The position numbers and the translations under genes are program-made. DNA of 64,000 bases from Bacillota bacterium. Its GTDB lineage: Bacteria; Bacillota; Clostridia; Oscillospirales; Oscillospiraceae. Location: positions 1 through 64,000 of the forward strand of contig JAETOJ010000004.1 of the NCBI GenBank assembly GCA_021768085.1, written 5' to 3'. Below are positions 26,144-34,231 of the stretch, in pieces; position 1 is the first letter of the stretch, and every line of letters begins with the position of its first letter. The notes below the pieces were generated by a model. The model was given only the letters and a program-made list of their open reading frames with translations, was not told where the DNA came from and made no database searches.

Positions 26144-26171
26144 ATTATACATCTCCGGGACAATTTGTCAA
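26144..26171 (-). promoter_or_regulatory. Consensus promoter of antisense RNA, locus 1
   Basis: Minus strand TTGACA (26171-26166), a 16-bp spacer and TATAAT (26149-26144): both hexamers match consensus exactly. There is no protein gene downstream on that strand before ilvD. Confidence 0.75.
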
Positions 26172-26292
26172 GTGCCATGCGCCCCCGGCACGGCAAACCA
26201 GCTTTCTCCGCGCCGGGATCGGCTTTTTCGCTTGACGCGTTTGACGCGGGGCCGCCGTTAAAATACCGGGCGAAACTGCCGCCCCCTGTTGC

Positions 26293-26321
26293 TGGACTTC
26301 CTTGCCCCCCGGGGCTATAAT
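26293..26321 (+). promoter_or_regulatory. Promoter of the XRE regulator gene
   Basis: TGGACT (26293-26298), a 17-bp spacer and TATAAT (26316-26321), 30 bp before the start codon. Confidence 0.6.
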
Positions 26322-26351
26322 AGGCCGGTAAACAGGAAAGGAGCTGATTTT

Positions 26352-26807
26352 ATGAACTTGGGAAGCAGCCTGTCCGCCGCCCGGAGGAAATCCGGCCTGT
26401 CCCAGGAGGCGGTGGCGGAGAAGCTGGGGGTGAGCCGTCAGACCGTCTCCAAGTGGGAGACGGACGAGAGCCTGCCCGACATCCGCCAGTCCAAGCGGCT
26501 GGCCCTGCTGTACCACCTGTCGCTGGACGAGCTCATCGACTTCGACCTGGACGTGCAGGAGATTCAGCGGGCCATCGACCGCACCCCCGATGCAGTGGCA
26601 GACAAGGTGGACTGGAACCGCGCCTGGGGGAAGAAGTACCCCATCCTGCTGACCTACCGGGAGCAGGTGGACGCCGCCCCCTACGCCCAGGGGCTGGCCC
26701 AGCTACTGGACAGGCTCAAGGGGGACTACGGCTACAGCGAGCTGGACGCCATGCTGGTGCTCAAGGACATCCTGGCCCGGGTGTGGCAGGAGCGGAAGCA
26801 GGGGTGA
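26352..26807 (+). CDS. XRE-family helix-turn-helix regulator
   Basis: 151 aa. The N-terminal HTH (LSAARRKSGLSQEAVAEKLG, then VSRQTVSKWET, residues ~6-60) is of the Cro/CI type. The C-terminal part is helical with no known ligand domain, like many clostridial regulators of 130-160 aa. ATG 26352 follows AAAGGAGCTGATTTT. It stands alone with its own promoter. Targets are unknown; possible neighbours are the peptide/antisense locus and the convergent acetyltransferase. Confidence 0.85.
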   Translation: MNLGSSLSAARRKSGLSQEAVAEKLGVSRQTVSKWETDESLPDIRQSKRLALLYHLSLDELIDFDLDVQEIQRAIDRTPDAVADKVDWNRAWGKKYPILLTYREQVDAAPYAQGLAQLLDRLKGDYGYSELDAMLVLKDILARVWQERKQG

Positions 26808-26817
26808 CGCCCTCCCG

Positions 26818-27354
26818 TCACAGCCGGAATTCCATCTGCACGTCCCAGGGCTCGGCAGCGGAGTGGGCCGGATCCGGCTCTTCCGCCGCCACGCAACCCA
26901 GGGCCCAATAGGCGGCCATCACCTCGGCGGCGGAGTGGGCGGAAATATACAGCTTTTCCGCCCCCCGCGCCCGGGCGGCATCGCAGGCCATACGGAACAG
27001 CGTTCCGCCTACGCCCCGGCCCCGGAAGGGCTCCGACACGTAGAGCAGGGTCAGATCCGCGTACTGCCCCCGGCTGCCCAGCGGTTTCCCGGACAGGACG
27101 GCAAAGCCCACCGGCTCTCCTCCGGCCAGCGCCCCGAAAGCCGCGCCGCCGGCGCCCACCGCCGCCAGCACCGACCCGGCCATCCCCCGGCGCTGGGGGA
27201 CGGCCCAGTCCTCCACATACTCCACCGGGCGCAGCACCAGCGCCCCGCCCTCCCGCCGCCAGCACTGCCGGACGTGCTGGCGGCGGATAAATTTGTCCAA
27301 GGAGCGGGGCCCGAAGTTTTCCCGGGTCAGGGGCACGTAGCTCAGCTCGTCCAT
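26818..27354 (-). CDS. GNAT-family N-acetyltransferase
   Basis: 178 aa. The GNAT core is at LTLLYVSEPFRGRGVGGTLF (R-G-R-G-V-G acetyl-CoA loop, about residues 101-120), followed by GAEKLYISAHSAAEVMAAYW and the GC-rich C-terminal strand. The substrate is unknown. It starts 9 bp downstream of the mutL stop, so it is probably the last gene of the sdpI-like/dtd/mutL transcript. Confidence 0.82.
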   Translation of the reverse strand: MDELSYVPLTRENFGPRSLDKFIRRQHVRQCWRREGGALVLRPVEYVEDWAVPQRRGMAGSVLAAVGAGGAAFGALAGGEPVGFAVLSGKPLGSRGQYADLTLLYVSEPFRGRGVGGTLFRMACDAARARGAEKLYISAHSAAEVMAAYWALGCVAAEEPDPAHSAAEPWDVQMEFRL

Positions 27355-27363
27355 GGCGTCCTC

Positions 27364-29460
27364 CTATGCCCGCTTGAACTGCTTTTCCAGCTGCTTTTGG
27401 GTCAGCTCGACGGCCACCGGCCGGCCGTGGGGGCAGTACTTCACCGCCCCGCTCATCACCAGCCGAGCCGTCTCCTTTAGCTCCTCCTCTCCGGTGCGCC
27501 AGCCGCCCTTGATGGCCGCCTTGCAGGCCATGGTGTGGAGCAGCTCGTCCCGGGCGGCGGCAGGATCCGCCGTCCCCGTCAGCCGCAGGCGGTGGGCCAG
27601 CTCCCCCAGGGCAGGTTCGATCTCCCCCGTCTCCAGGTAGTCCGGCACCGCCCGCACCGCCAGAGCGGAGGCGCCGAACTCCTCCACCTCGAAGCCGAAC
27701 CGGGCCAGCAGCTCGGACTGCTCCAGCAGGATCTGCCGCTCCTCCGGCGGCAGGGAGAAGGTCACCGGGGTGAGCAGCTCCTGCACCATGGGCCGGTAGT
27801 CCGACCCCTTGAGCCGGTCGAAGTTGGCCCGCTCGTGGGCGGCGTGCTTGTCGATGAGCAGAACCTTGTCCCCCTGCTCCACCAGGATGTAGGTGTGGAA
27901 CAGCTCCCCCCGGACGACCCAGGGTGTCTGCGACACAAGTGCCTGCGACACGAGCTCCTCCGGCGGCTCCGGCTGGGCGGGCTGCTCCGGAGTGGGTGCG
28001 GGTTCCGCTTTTTCCTCCTCCGCCGGGGTGTGGGCAGGTTCCGGCCGCTCCACCGGAGCGGGGATGGACGGCTCCTCCCGCGCCGGTGCGGGTTTTGGCT
28101 TCCGCGTCCGGACGGGCTGAGGCGCAAACTCCGGCTCCTCGTCCTGCCGGGGCGGGGCGGGCGGCTCCGTTCCGGCGGGGGCCGAGGCCGACTGCGTCTG
28201 CGGCGGTTCCTTTTCCGGCAGGGGCTCCACCCAGCGGAAGGGAGATTGTTTCCGCTCCGCCGCTGGGGGCTTTCCCTCCGCCGGGATGGGGCCGGTCGGA
28301 GGATCCGGCTGTCTCCCCGGCGCCATGGCTCCGGCAGGCCGGAACCGGGAGGCGGGCATGAACTGGGTTCCGTTCAGCGTCCTGGCCCCGTCGTGGAGGG
28401 GCAGGCTGGTCTGGTTGGGGGTGACGGTGTCTGTGGGACGCACCCCCGGTATGCTGGCCTGGGGCCGGGTGTGATCCCGATCCAGGGCGGACAGCACCGC
28501 GCCGTACACGGTGGTAAACACCGCTTGCTCCCGCTGAAACTTCACCTCGGTTTTGGTGGGGTGGACGTTCACATCCACCTCGCTGGGGCGTACCGTCAGG
28601 TGGATGACGCAGCCGGGGAACTTGCCCACCATCTTCTGGTTCTTGTAGGCCTCCTCCACCGCCGCCGTCATGATCCGGCTCTTGATGTACCGCCCGTTGA
28701 CGAAAAAGTGCTGGTAGCCCCGGGTGCCCCGGCAGCAGGTGGGCAGGGAGGCGAAGCCCTCGGCGCTCATGCCGTCCCCGCTCCCCTTCACGGGCAGGAA
28801 GCCCAGGGCGATGTCCCGACCCATGACGGCGTAGACGGCGCTTTTTAGCTGGCCGTCCCCGGGGGTGAGCAGCTCCTGCTTCCCGTCCCGGAGAAACTTT
28901 ACCGACAGCTCCGGGTGGGACAGGGCCACTCGCTGCACCACGGCAAACACCGCCGCCCCCTCCGCCGCGTCCTTCTTCATGAACTTCAGCCGGGCAGGGG
29001 TATTGAAGAACAGCTCCCGCACCGTCATAGTGGTGCCCTTGGGGCAGCCCGCCTCCTCCTGGGCGGTCACCTCCCCGGCCACTACGGTGAGGGCGGCGCC
29101 CAGCGTCTCCTCGTCCGTCCGGGTTAGCAGCTCCACCCGGGACACGGCGGAGATGGCCGCCAGGGCCTCCCCCCGGAAGCCCAGGGTGCCGATGGCCTCC
29201 AGATCCCGCTCGCCGGAGATCTTGGAGGTGGCGTGGCGCAGGAAGGCAGTGGGGGCCTGGGCCGCCGGGATGCCGCAGCCGTCGTCGGTGACGCGGATCA
29301 GCGCCATCCCCCCGTGGGTAATCTCCACCGTGACGGCGGACGCCCCCGCGTCGATGGCGTTTTCCAGCAGCTCCTTCACCACGCTGGCGGGCCGCTCCAC
29401 CACCTCGCCGGCGGCGATGAGATCCGCTACGTGGGGGTCTAATTGTTTTATCTCTGCCAT
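27364..29460 (-). CDS. mutL: DNA mismatch repair protein MutL
   Basis: 698 aa. GHKL ATPase N-terminus with ELLENAIDAGAS, RVTDDGCGIP and TLGFRGEALAAI; MutL transducer domain to ~330; a Pro/Glu/Ala-rich linker of about 190 residues; and a C-terminal dimerisation/endonuclease domain. The metal motif reads DKHAAHERANFD where the usual form is DQHA-x2-E-x4-E, so Gln becomes Lys and the second Glu becomes Asp. ACKAAIKGG and CPHGRP are kept. ATG 29460 is one base after the dtd stop. The partner mutS is not in the window. Confidence 0.93.
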   Translation of the reverse strand: MAEIKQLDPHVADLIAAGEVVERPASVVKELLENAIDAGASAVTVEITHGGMALIRVTDDGCGIPAAQAPTAFLRHATSKISGERDLEAIGTLGFRGEALAAISAVSRVELLTRTDEETLGAALTVVAGEVTAQEEAGCPKGTTMTVRELFFNTPARLKFMKKDAAEGAAVFAVVQRVALSHPELSVKFLRDGKQELLTPGDGQLKSAVYAVMGRDIALGFLPVKGSGDGMSAEGFASLPTCCRGTRGYQHFFVNGRYIKSRIMTAAVEEAYKNQKMVGKFPGCVIHLTVRPSEVDVNVHPTKTEVKFQREQAVFTTVYGAVLSALDRDHTRPQASIPGVRPTDTVTPNQTSLPLHDGARTLNGTQFMPASRFRPAGAMAPGRQPDPPTGPIPAEGKPPAAERKQSPFRWVEPLPEKEPPQTQSASAPAGTEPPAPPRQDEEPEFAPQPVRTRKPKPAPAREEPSIPAPVERPEPAHTPAEEEKAEPAPTPEQPAQPEPPEELVSQALVSQTPWVVRGELFHTYILVEQGDKVLLIDKHAAHERANFDRLKGSDYRPMVQELLTPVTFSLPPEERQILLEQSELLARFGFEVEEFGASALAVRAVPDYLETGEIEPALGELAHRLRLTGTADPAAARDELLHTMACKAAIKGGWRTGEEELKETARLVMSGAVKYCPHGRPVAVELTQKQLEKQFKRA

Positions 29461-29461
29461 A

Positions 29462-29896
29462 TTATACCTCAAGTAATATCGTGATGGGCCCATCGTTCTG
29501 GGAGAACACCTGCATCTCCGCCCCAAACTCGCCATGCTCCACCTGGAAGCCCTTCTCCCGGCAGGCGGCCATAAACCGCTCGTACAGCGGGATGGCCAGA
29601 TCCGGCTTGGCCGCGTGGGAGAACCCCGGCCGCCGGGAGGAGGTGTCGGCGTACAGGGTGAACTGGCTCACCACCAGCAGGGCCCCGCCCACCGCCGCCA
29701 GGTTCAAATTCATCTTGCCGTTCTCGTCGTCGAACACCCGCAGGCCGCACACCTTGTCCGCCAGCTTGTCCGCCTGGGCCTCCGTGTCCTCCGGCCCCAC
29801 GCCCAGCAGCACCAGGAAGCCCTGGCCGATGGCCCCGTTGACCTTGTCCTCAATCTCCACCCGGGCGTTCCTCACCCGGGTCACAACCGCTCTCAT
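29462..29896 (-). CDS. dtd: D-aminoacyl-tRNA deacylase
   Basis: 144 aa, full length. MRAVVTRVRNARVEI at the start, the catalytic SQFTLYAD motif (around residue 77) and the C-terminal NDGPITILLEV cross-subunit motif (Gly-cis-Pro) identify DTD. It removes D-amino acids, and glycine from tRNA-Ala, from mischarged tRNAs. Its start overlaps the preceding stop (ATGA) and its stop is one base before mutL, so the three genes are tightly coupled. Confidence 0.95.
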   Translation of the reverse strand: MRAVVTRVRNARVEIEDKVNGAIGQGFLVLLGVGPEDTEAQADKLADKVCGLRVFDDENGKMNLNLAAVGGALLVVSQFTLYADTSSRRPGFSHAAKPDLAIPLYERFMAACREKGFQVEHGEFGAEMQVFSQNDGPITILLEV

Positions 29897-30297
29897 GGCA
29901 AGTCCTCCTTATACCGTCTGCGACCGTTCTCGTCAAAATTCTCCTTCAGCGCCCGCTCCACCGGGATCATGGACAGCAGCAGCAAGGCCACCTCCACCAC
30001 CGTGATGGGCAAGCTCCACAGGCACATCCCGTCCACGGTGGGGCATAGCAGGGTCAGCCCCTGGCACACCACCGCCAACGGCAGCATGACAAGCCCCCGC
30101 CGCCCCCAGACCTGACCCATCTTCCGCTGGGCAAAGTTCCAGGTGTCCCGGTTTTTCATGGAGCGGGTGGTGCGGTAGCCGAACACGCCGTTGGGCTCCC
30201 TGGGCGGGTTGGCCTGAAACCGCCGCCCGTACCAGATGGCCACCGCCGGGATCAGAAGATTGCAGATCAGCATCAATACCCACATTCCGACCTTCAT
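29893..30297 (-). CDS. SdpI-like small membrane protein
   Basis: 134 aa with three or four hydrophobic segments. NPPREPNGVFGYRTTRSMKN followed by DTWNFAQRKMG is the conserved SdpI/YhfL-family core (a loop found in SdpI immunity proteins). ATG 30297 is set by AAAAGGAGGGGGCGCT. First gene of the unit continuing with dtd and mutL; the role here is unknown. Confidence 0.8.
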   Translation of the reverse strand: MKVGMWVLMLICNLLIPAVAIWYGRRFQANPPREPNGVFGYRTTRSMKNRDTWNFAQRKMGQVWGRRGLVMLPLAVVCQGLTLLCPTVDGMCLWSLPITVVEVALLLLSMIPVERALKENFDENGRRRYKEDLP

Positions 30298-30318
30298 AGC
30301 GCCCCCTCCTTTTCCTCC

Positions 30319-30347
30319 ATTATACACCGAAACTCCCGGCCTGTCAT
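30319..30347 (-). promoter_or_regulatory. Promoter of the sdpI-like/dtd/mutL unit
   Basis: Minus strand ATGACA (30347-30342), a 17-bp spacer and TATAAT (30324-30319) with an upstream TG (extended -10). Confidence 0.65.
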
Positions 30348-30416
30348 TCTTTTTTTGTCCACCCAGGCCCTATGTCACCCTTTCTCCCTTCTTTTCGCGG
30401 CCCGCCCATTCCGCCG

Positions 30417-30445
30417 TTGAAACCCCCGGTCAAATATGATACACT
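30417..30445 (+). promoter_or_regulatory. Promoter of the mutY unit
   Basis: TTGAAA (30417-30422), a 17-bp spacer and TACACT (30440-30445). It is divergent from the mutL-unit promoter about 70 bp away. Confidence 0.55.
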
Positions 30446-30473
30446 GGGTTCAAACAACCCAAGGAGGCCCGCC

Positions 30474-31520
30474 GTGAACCCATTGGACAAGCTGCCCCTC
30501 CCCCTGCTGGAGTGGTTCCGGGACAACGCCCGCTCCCTGCCCTGGCGGGACGACCCCACCCCCTACCACGTGTGGCTGTCGGAGATCATGCTCCAGCAGA
30601 CCCGGGTGGCGGCGGTGCTGGACTACTACCGGCGCTTTTTGGAGGAGGCATCGGATGTGGCCGCCCTGGCCGCCCTCCCCGAGGATCGGCTGCTGAAGCT
30701 GTGGCAGGGACTGGGCTACTACAACCGGGCCCGGAACCTGCAAAAGGCCGCCCAGGTGATTGTGGATCAGTACGGCGGCGTGTTCCCGTCGGACTACGCC
30801 GCGGTGCGATCCCTGCCCGGGGTGGGGGACTACACCGCCGGGGCCATCTGCTCCATCGCCTTCGGGCAGGCCGTCCCCGCCGTAGATGGCAACGTGCTGC
30901 GGGCGTACGCCCGTATCTGCGGGGACGAGGGGGACATCGCTACCCCGCAAATGAAGAAAAAGGTGACCCAGGCCATCCTGGAGGCGATCCCCCTGCACGC
31001 GCCGGGGACGTTCAACCAGGCGCTGATGGAGCTGGGGGCCACGGTGTGCCTGCCCAACGGCGCGCCCCTGTGCGGGCGCTGTCCGGCCCGGGAGTTCTGC
31101 GTCGCCCTGGCCCAGGATCGGGTGGCCGATTTGCCCGTCAAGGCCCCCAAGAAGCCCCGCCGGGTGGAGGAGCGGGCGGTGTGGCTCATCTTCCACGGGG
31201 ACAGGGTCGCTCTGCGCCGCCGCCCGAACCGGGGGCTGCTGGCGGGGCTGTGGGAGTTCCCCAACGAGCTATGGGAGGGCCCCCTGCCCCCGGACTGGGG
31301 GATCGAGGCCCTGTCCGACACCTATGCGGGGCAGGCAAAGCATATCTTTACCCACATCGAATGGCACATGACCCTGCGCACGGTGGAGGCGGCGGAGGAC
31401 AAGCTGCCCCCCGGCTGGGTGTGGGCCAGCCGGGACGAATTGGCGGAGAAATACGCCGTGCCCAACGCCTTCGAGCGGGCGCTGGAACACGCGAAAGAGA
31501 GACTGAACGGAGGAGAGTAA
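30474..31520 (+). CDS. mutY: A/G-specific adenine DNA glycosylase
   Basis: 348 aa, GTG start fixed by AAGGAGG. HhH-GPD domain with SEIMLQQTRVAAVLDYY (catalytic Glu), the helix-hairpin-helix LPGVGDYTAGAI and VDGNVLRAYAR (Asp). The 4Fe-4S cluster is at C-x6-C-x2-C-x5-C (around CLPNGAPLCGRCPAREFC). A C-terminal NUDIX-like domain recognises 8-oxoG. It removes adenine opposite 8-oxoguanine. It heads an operon with tdk and a radical SAM gene, and is divergent from mutL. Confidence 0.94.
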   Translation: MNPLDKLPLPLLEWFRDNARSLPWRDDPTPYHVWLSEIMLQQTRVAAVLDYYRRFLEEASDVAALAALPEDRLLKLWQGLGYYNRARNLQKAAQVIVDQYGGVFPSDYAAVRSLPGVGDYTAGAICSIAFGQAVPAVDGNVLRAYARICGDEGDIATPQMKKKVTQAILEAIPLHAPGTFNQALMELGATVCLPNGAPLCGRCPAREFCVALAQDRVADLPVKAPKKPRRVEERAVWLIFHGDRVALRRRPNRGLLAGLWEFPNELWEGPLPPDWGIEALSDTYAGQAKHIFTHIEWHMTLRTVEAAEDKLPPGWVWASRDELAEKYAVPNAFERALEHAKERLNGGE

Positions 31521-32123
31521 ATGGCAAAGCTGTATTTCCGCTACGGCGTGATGGGCTCCAGCAAGTCGGCCAACGCGCTGATGGTGCGGTACAACTACGA
31601 GGAGCGGGGCCAGCGGGCCCTGATGGTGAAGCCCGCCCTGGATCAGCGGGAGGGAGAGCGGGTGGTGAACTCCCGAATGGGGCTGCGCTACCCCTGCGTC
31701 TGGTTCGAGGAGCTGGAACAAATGCCCCCCGACGAGATCAAAAGCTGGCAGTGCGTCATCGTGGACGAGGCCCAGTTCCTCACCCGGGAACAGGTGCGGT
31801 TCCTCACCGAGCTGGTGGACGTTCTGAATGTACCGGTGATCTGCTACGGCCTGCGGGCGGACTTCAGCGGCCATCTGTTCCCCGGCTCGGAGGCCTTGCT
31901 GGCCTGGGCGGACATCATCGAGGAGGTCAAAACCATCTGCTGGTGCGGCCGGAAGGCCACCTGCAACGCCCGGTTCGACGCCAACGGCGTGGTGCTCAAG
32001 GAGGGTGAGCAGGTGGTTTTAGGCGCCAATGACTGCTACATCGGCCTGTGCCGCCGCCACTGGAAGGAAGGCAACCTGGGCCCCGACGCCGCAAGCAACG
32101 CGGAGCCGCAGGCCAAGCCATGA
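31521..32123 (+). CDS. tdk: Thymidine kinase (type II)
   Basis: 200 aa. P-loop YGVMGSSKSANAL near the start, VIVDEAQFL (Walker B/catalytic Glu), YGLRADFSGHLFPGSE (lasso/specificity) and zinc cysteines CWCGRKATCNAR with a last Cys in GLCRRHW. Phosphorylates thymidine to dTMP for salvage. ATG follows the mutY TAA directly (GGAGAGTAAATG), and its stop overlaps the next start (ATGA). Confidence 0.93.
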   Translation: MAKLYFRYGVMGSSKSANALMVRYNYEERGQRALMVKPALDQREGERVVNSRMGLRYPCVWFEELEQMPPDEIKSWQCVIVDEAQFLTREQVRFLTELVDVLNVPVICYGLRADFSGHLFPGSEALLAWADIIEEVKTICWCGRKATCNARFDANGVVLKEGEQVVLGANDCYIGLCRRHWKEGNLGPDAASNAEPQAKP

Positions 32124-32998
32124 TCTGTTCCCTCTGCCCCCGTCAATGTGGGGCCCTCCGGGACGAGTGCCACGGGGAGGGCTTCTGCCAAATGCCAGAC
32201 CGGCCCGTGTGCGCCCGGGCCGCCCTCCACCTGTGGGAGGAGCCCTGTATTTCCGGGGAAACCGGGGCGGGGACGGTGTTTTTCTCCGGCTGCACCCTAA
32301 GGTGCGTGTTCTGCCAGAACGCCCCCATCAGCCGGGAGGGCTTCGGCAAGCCCTTGACGGACGACGAACTGTACGCCGTCTTTCAGCGGCTGGCGGATCA
32401 GGGGGCCGCCTGCATCGAGCTGGTCACCCCCACCCACTTCACCCACGCCCTGGCCAGGGTGCTGGAGCGGCCCGTCCCAGGGGGCCTGCCCGTGGTGTGG
32501 AACAGCGGCGGCTACGAGCGGGCGGAGACGCTGCGTTCCCTGGAGGGCAAGGTAGACGTGTACCTGCCCGACCTGAAATACGTGACCCCCGCCATCGCGG
32601 AGAAATACTCTGGGGCGGCGGACTACCCGGAAGCCGCCCAGGCCGCCATCCTGGAGATGTTCCGCCAGCGGGGCCCCGTCCGGTGGTCGGGCGGCCTGCT
32701 GAAAAACGGCGTATTGATCCGGCACCTGATCCTGCCCGGGCAGGTCAACGAGGCCAAGCGGGTGATGGACTGGGTGGCGGACGCCTTCCCGTCCGGGGCG
32801 GTGCTGTTCTCCCTCATGGCCCAGTACACCCCGGTGGGGGAGCTGGACGGCTTCCCGGAGCTGCGCCGCCCCCTGCGCCCCTCGGAGCTGCGCGCCGCCC
32901 GGGAGTACATGGAGAACCTGGGGCTGGCGGGTTATGTCCAAGAGTTGTCCAGCGCTGGGACGGACTGTATTCCCGCCTTTGATCTGACGGGGCTGTGA
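32120..32998 (+). CDS. Radical SAM protein, PflA-like (COG1313 type)
   Basis: 292 aa. Four cysteine clusters at the N-terminus (C3, C6, C10, C17, C23, C31) precede the radical SAM motif GCTLRCVFC with C58, C62 and C65. FSGCTLRC, VVWNSGGY and YLPDLKY are shared with pyruvate-formate-lyase-activating-enzyme-like proteins. It should bind a 4Fe-4S cluster and make a 5'-deoxyadenosyl radical; the substrate protein is unknown. ATG 32120 overlaps the tdk stop by 4 bp, a translationally coupled third gene of the mutY unit. Confidence 0.88.
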   Translation: MICSLCPRQCGALRDECHGEGFCQMPDRPVCARAALHLWEEPCISGETGAGTVFFSGCTLRCVFCQNAPISREGFGKPLTDDELYAVFQRLADQGAACIELVTPTHFTHALARVLERPVPGGLPVVWNSGGYERAETLRSLEGKVDVYLPDLKYVTPAIAEKYSGAADYPEAAQAAILEMFRQRGPVRWSGGLLKNGVLIRHLILPGQVNEAKRVMDWVADAFPSGAVLFSLMAQYTPVGELDGFPELRRPLRPSELRAAREYMENLGLAGYVQELSSAGTDCIPAFDLTGL

Positions 32999-33023
32999 TA
33001 CTTTTTCTCGAGAGAAAAAGTAT
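32998..33023. terminator. 26-bp palindrome after the radical SAM gene
   Basis: ATACTTTTTCTC (32998-33009) and GAGAAAAAGTAT (33012-33023) are perfect complements with a 2-nt centre. The first base is the last base of the stop codon. It could end the mutY-tdk-radical SAM transcript, though the following T-tract is absent. A shorter CTCTCGAGAG core also follows the ABC exporter near 13,996. Confidence 0.5.
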
Positions 33024-33133
33024 CCAAAAAGAGCTTGAAACCGTTACCGCCGTGGGTTAAATACGTAAAAGCTGCGTCGGCAACGGAATGCGGCTGGTGG
33101 AACCGCAGCCAAATTACAACGGGAGGTGTTCTG

Positions 33134-34165
33134 ATGCAGGTCGAGATCACACAAGCCATCCCCCTGCTGGACGAACAGGGGAATCTCACCCAGCCGGGGT
33201 ATGCCAAGCGGCTGCTGCCGGTGTATGATCGGAGGTCGGTCCGGGGCGGACTCACCCGCCTGAAGGAGTGGGACTACTACTACGTGGGCAACGACCGCTA
33301 TGGCGTGGCCCTCACCGTGGCGGACAACAGCTATATGGGGCTGGACTCTATCTCCTTCCTCTCCTTTGAGGGAAAGCCCTGGGAGATCACCAAAAGCCCC
33401 ATGTCCCCCTTCCCCATGGGCCGCACCGGCCTGCCGTCCACATCGGCGGCGGGGATCACCGCCAGCTCTGGCAGGCGCCACGCCCTGCTGTTCCAGGCGG
33501 CGGACGGCCAGCGCAACCTCACCGCCCACATGGATCACTTCCGGGGCCAGGAGCCCATTGACGTCCACCTCGTTCTGTCGGACGAACCGGAGGAGTCTAT
33601 GGTAATCTGCACCCCTTTCCCCAAGCCGGGGCATTTCTACTACAACCAGAAGATCAACTGCATGCGCGCCCAGGGGACGGTGCGGATCGGGGACGATTTG
33701 TACCTGTTCAATCGGTCGGACTCCTTTGCCGTGTTGGACTGGGGGCGGGGCGTGTGGACGTACCACAACACTTGGTATTGGGGCTCCGCCTCCGGCCTGG
33801 TGGACGAGGCGGACTTCGGCTTCAACATCGGGTACGGCTTTGGGGACACCTCCGCCGCCACGGAGAATATGCTCTTTTACAAGGGGAAGGCCCACAAGCT
33901 GTCCAAAGTGGACTTCGGCATCCCTCTGCGCAACGGGAAGGAGTGCTATCTGCGGGTGTGGAACATGACCAGCGACGACGGCCGGTTTGAGATGGAGTTT
34001 CAGCCGGTGATTGACCGGGCCTCCTGCACCGACGTGAAGCTGATCAAGAGCGATCAACACCAGGTGTTTGGCCGGTTCACCGGCACGGTGGTGCTGGACG
34101 ACGGGACGAGGCTGGAAGTCAAAGATCTGATGGGCTTCGCCGAGAGGGTGGAGAACAAGTGGTAG
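33134..34165 (+). CDS. DUF2804-family protein
   Basis: 343 aa, soluble and beta-rich. The order of motifs matches DUF2804: PLPVYDRR-like YDRRSVRGGLTRLKEWDYYY, then a central YYNQKINCMRAQG, then DSFAVLDWGRGVW, TYHNTWYWGSASG and the C-terminal FGRFTGTVVLDDG. Family function is unknown. ATG 33134 follows CAACGGGAGGTGTTCTG; the 33 residues upstream in frame lack a start signal. Closed by a terminator at 34200. Confidence 0.85.
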   Translation: MQVEITQAIPLLDEQGNLTQPGYAKRLLPVYDRRSVRGGLTRLKEWDYYYVGNDRYGVALTVADNSYMGLDSISFLSFEGKPWEITKSPMSPFPMGRTGLPSTSAAGITASSGRRHALLFQAADGQRNLTAHMDHFRGQEPIDVHLVLSDEPEESMVICTPFPKPGHFYYNQKINCMRAQGTVRIGDDLYLFNRSDSFAVLDWGRGVWTYHNTWYWGSASGLVDEADFGFNIGYGFGDTSAATENMLFYKGKAHKLSKVDFGIPLRNGKECYLRVWNMTSDDGRFEMEFQPVIDRASCTDVKLIKSDQHQVFGRFTGTVVLDDGTRLEVKDLMGFAERVENKW

Positions 34166-34199
34166 CGGAGCTGATTGGTAAAACCGGAGCAAACGGAAA

Positions 34200-34231
34200 G
34201 GCGGGAACCTGGGGCAGGTTCCCGCCTTTTT
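34200..34231 (+). terminator. Terminator after the DUF2804 gene
   Basis: GGCGGGAACCT (34200-34210) pairs with AGGTTCCCGCC (34216-34226), then T5. The stop of the convergent methylase lies in the T-tract, so the site serves one or both directions. Confidence 0.8.
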
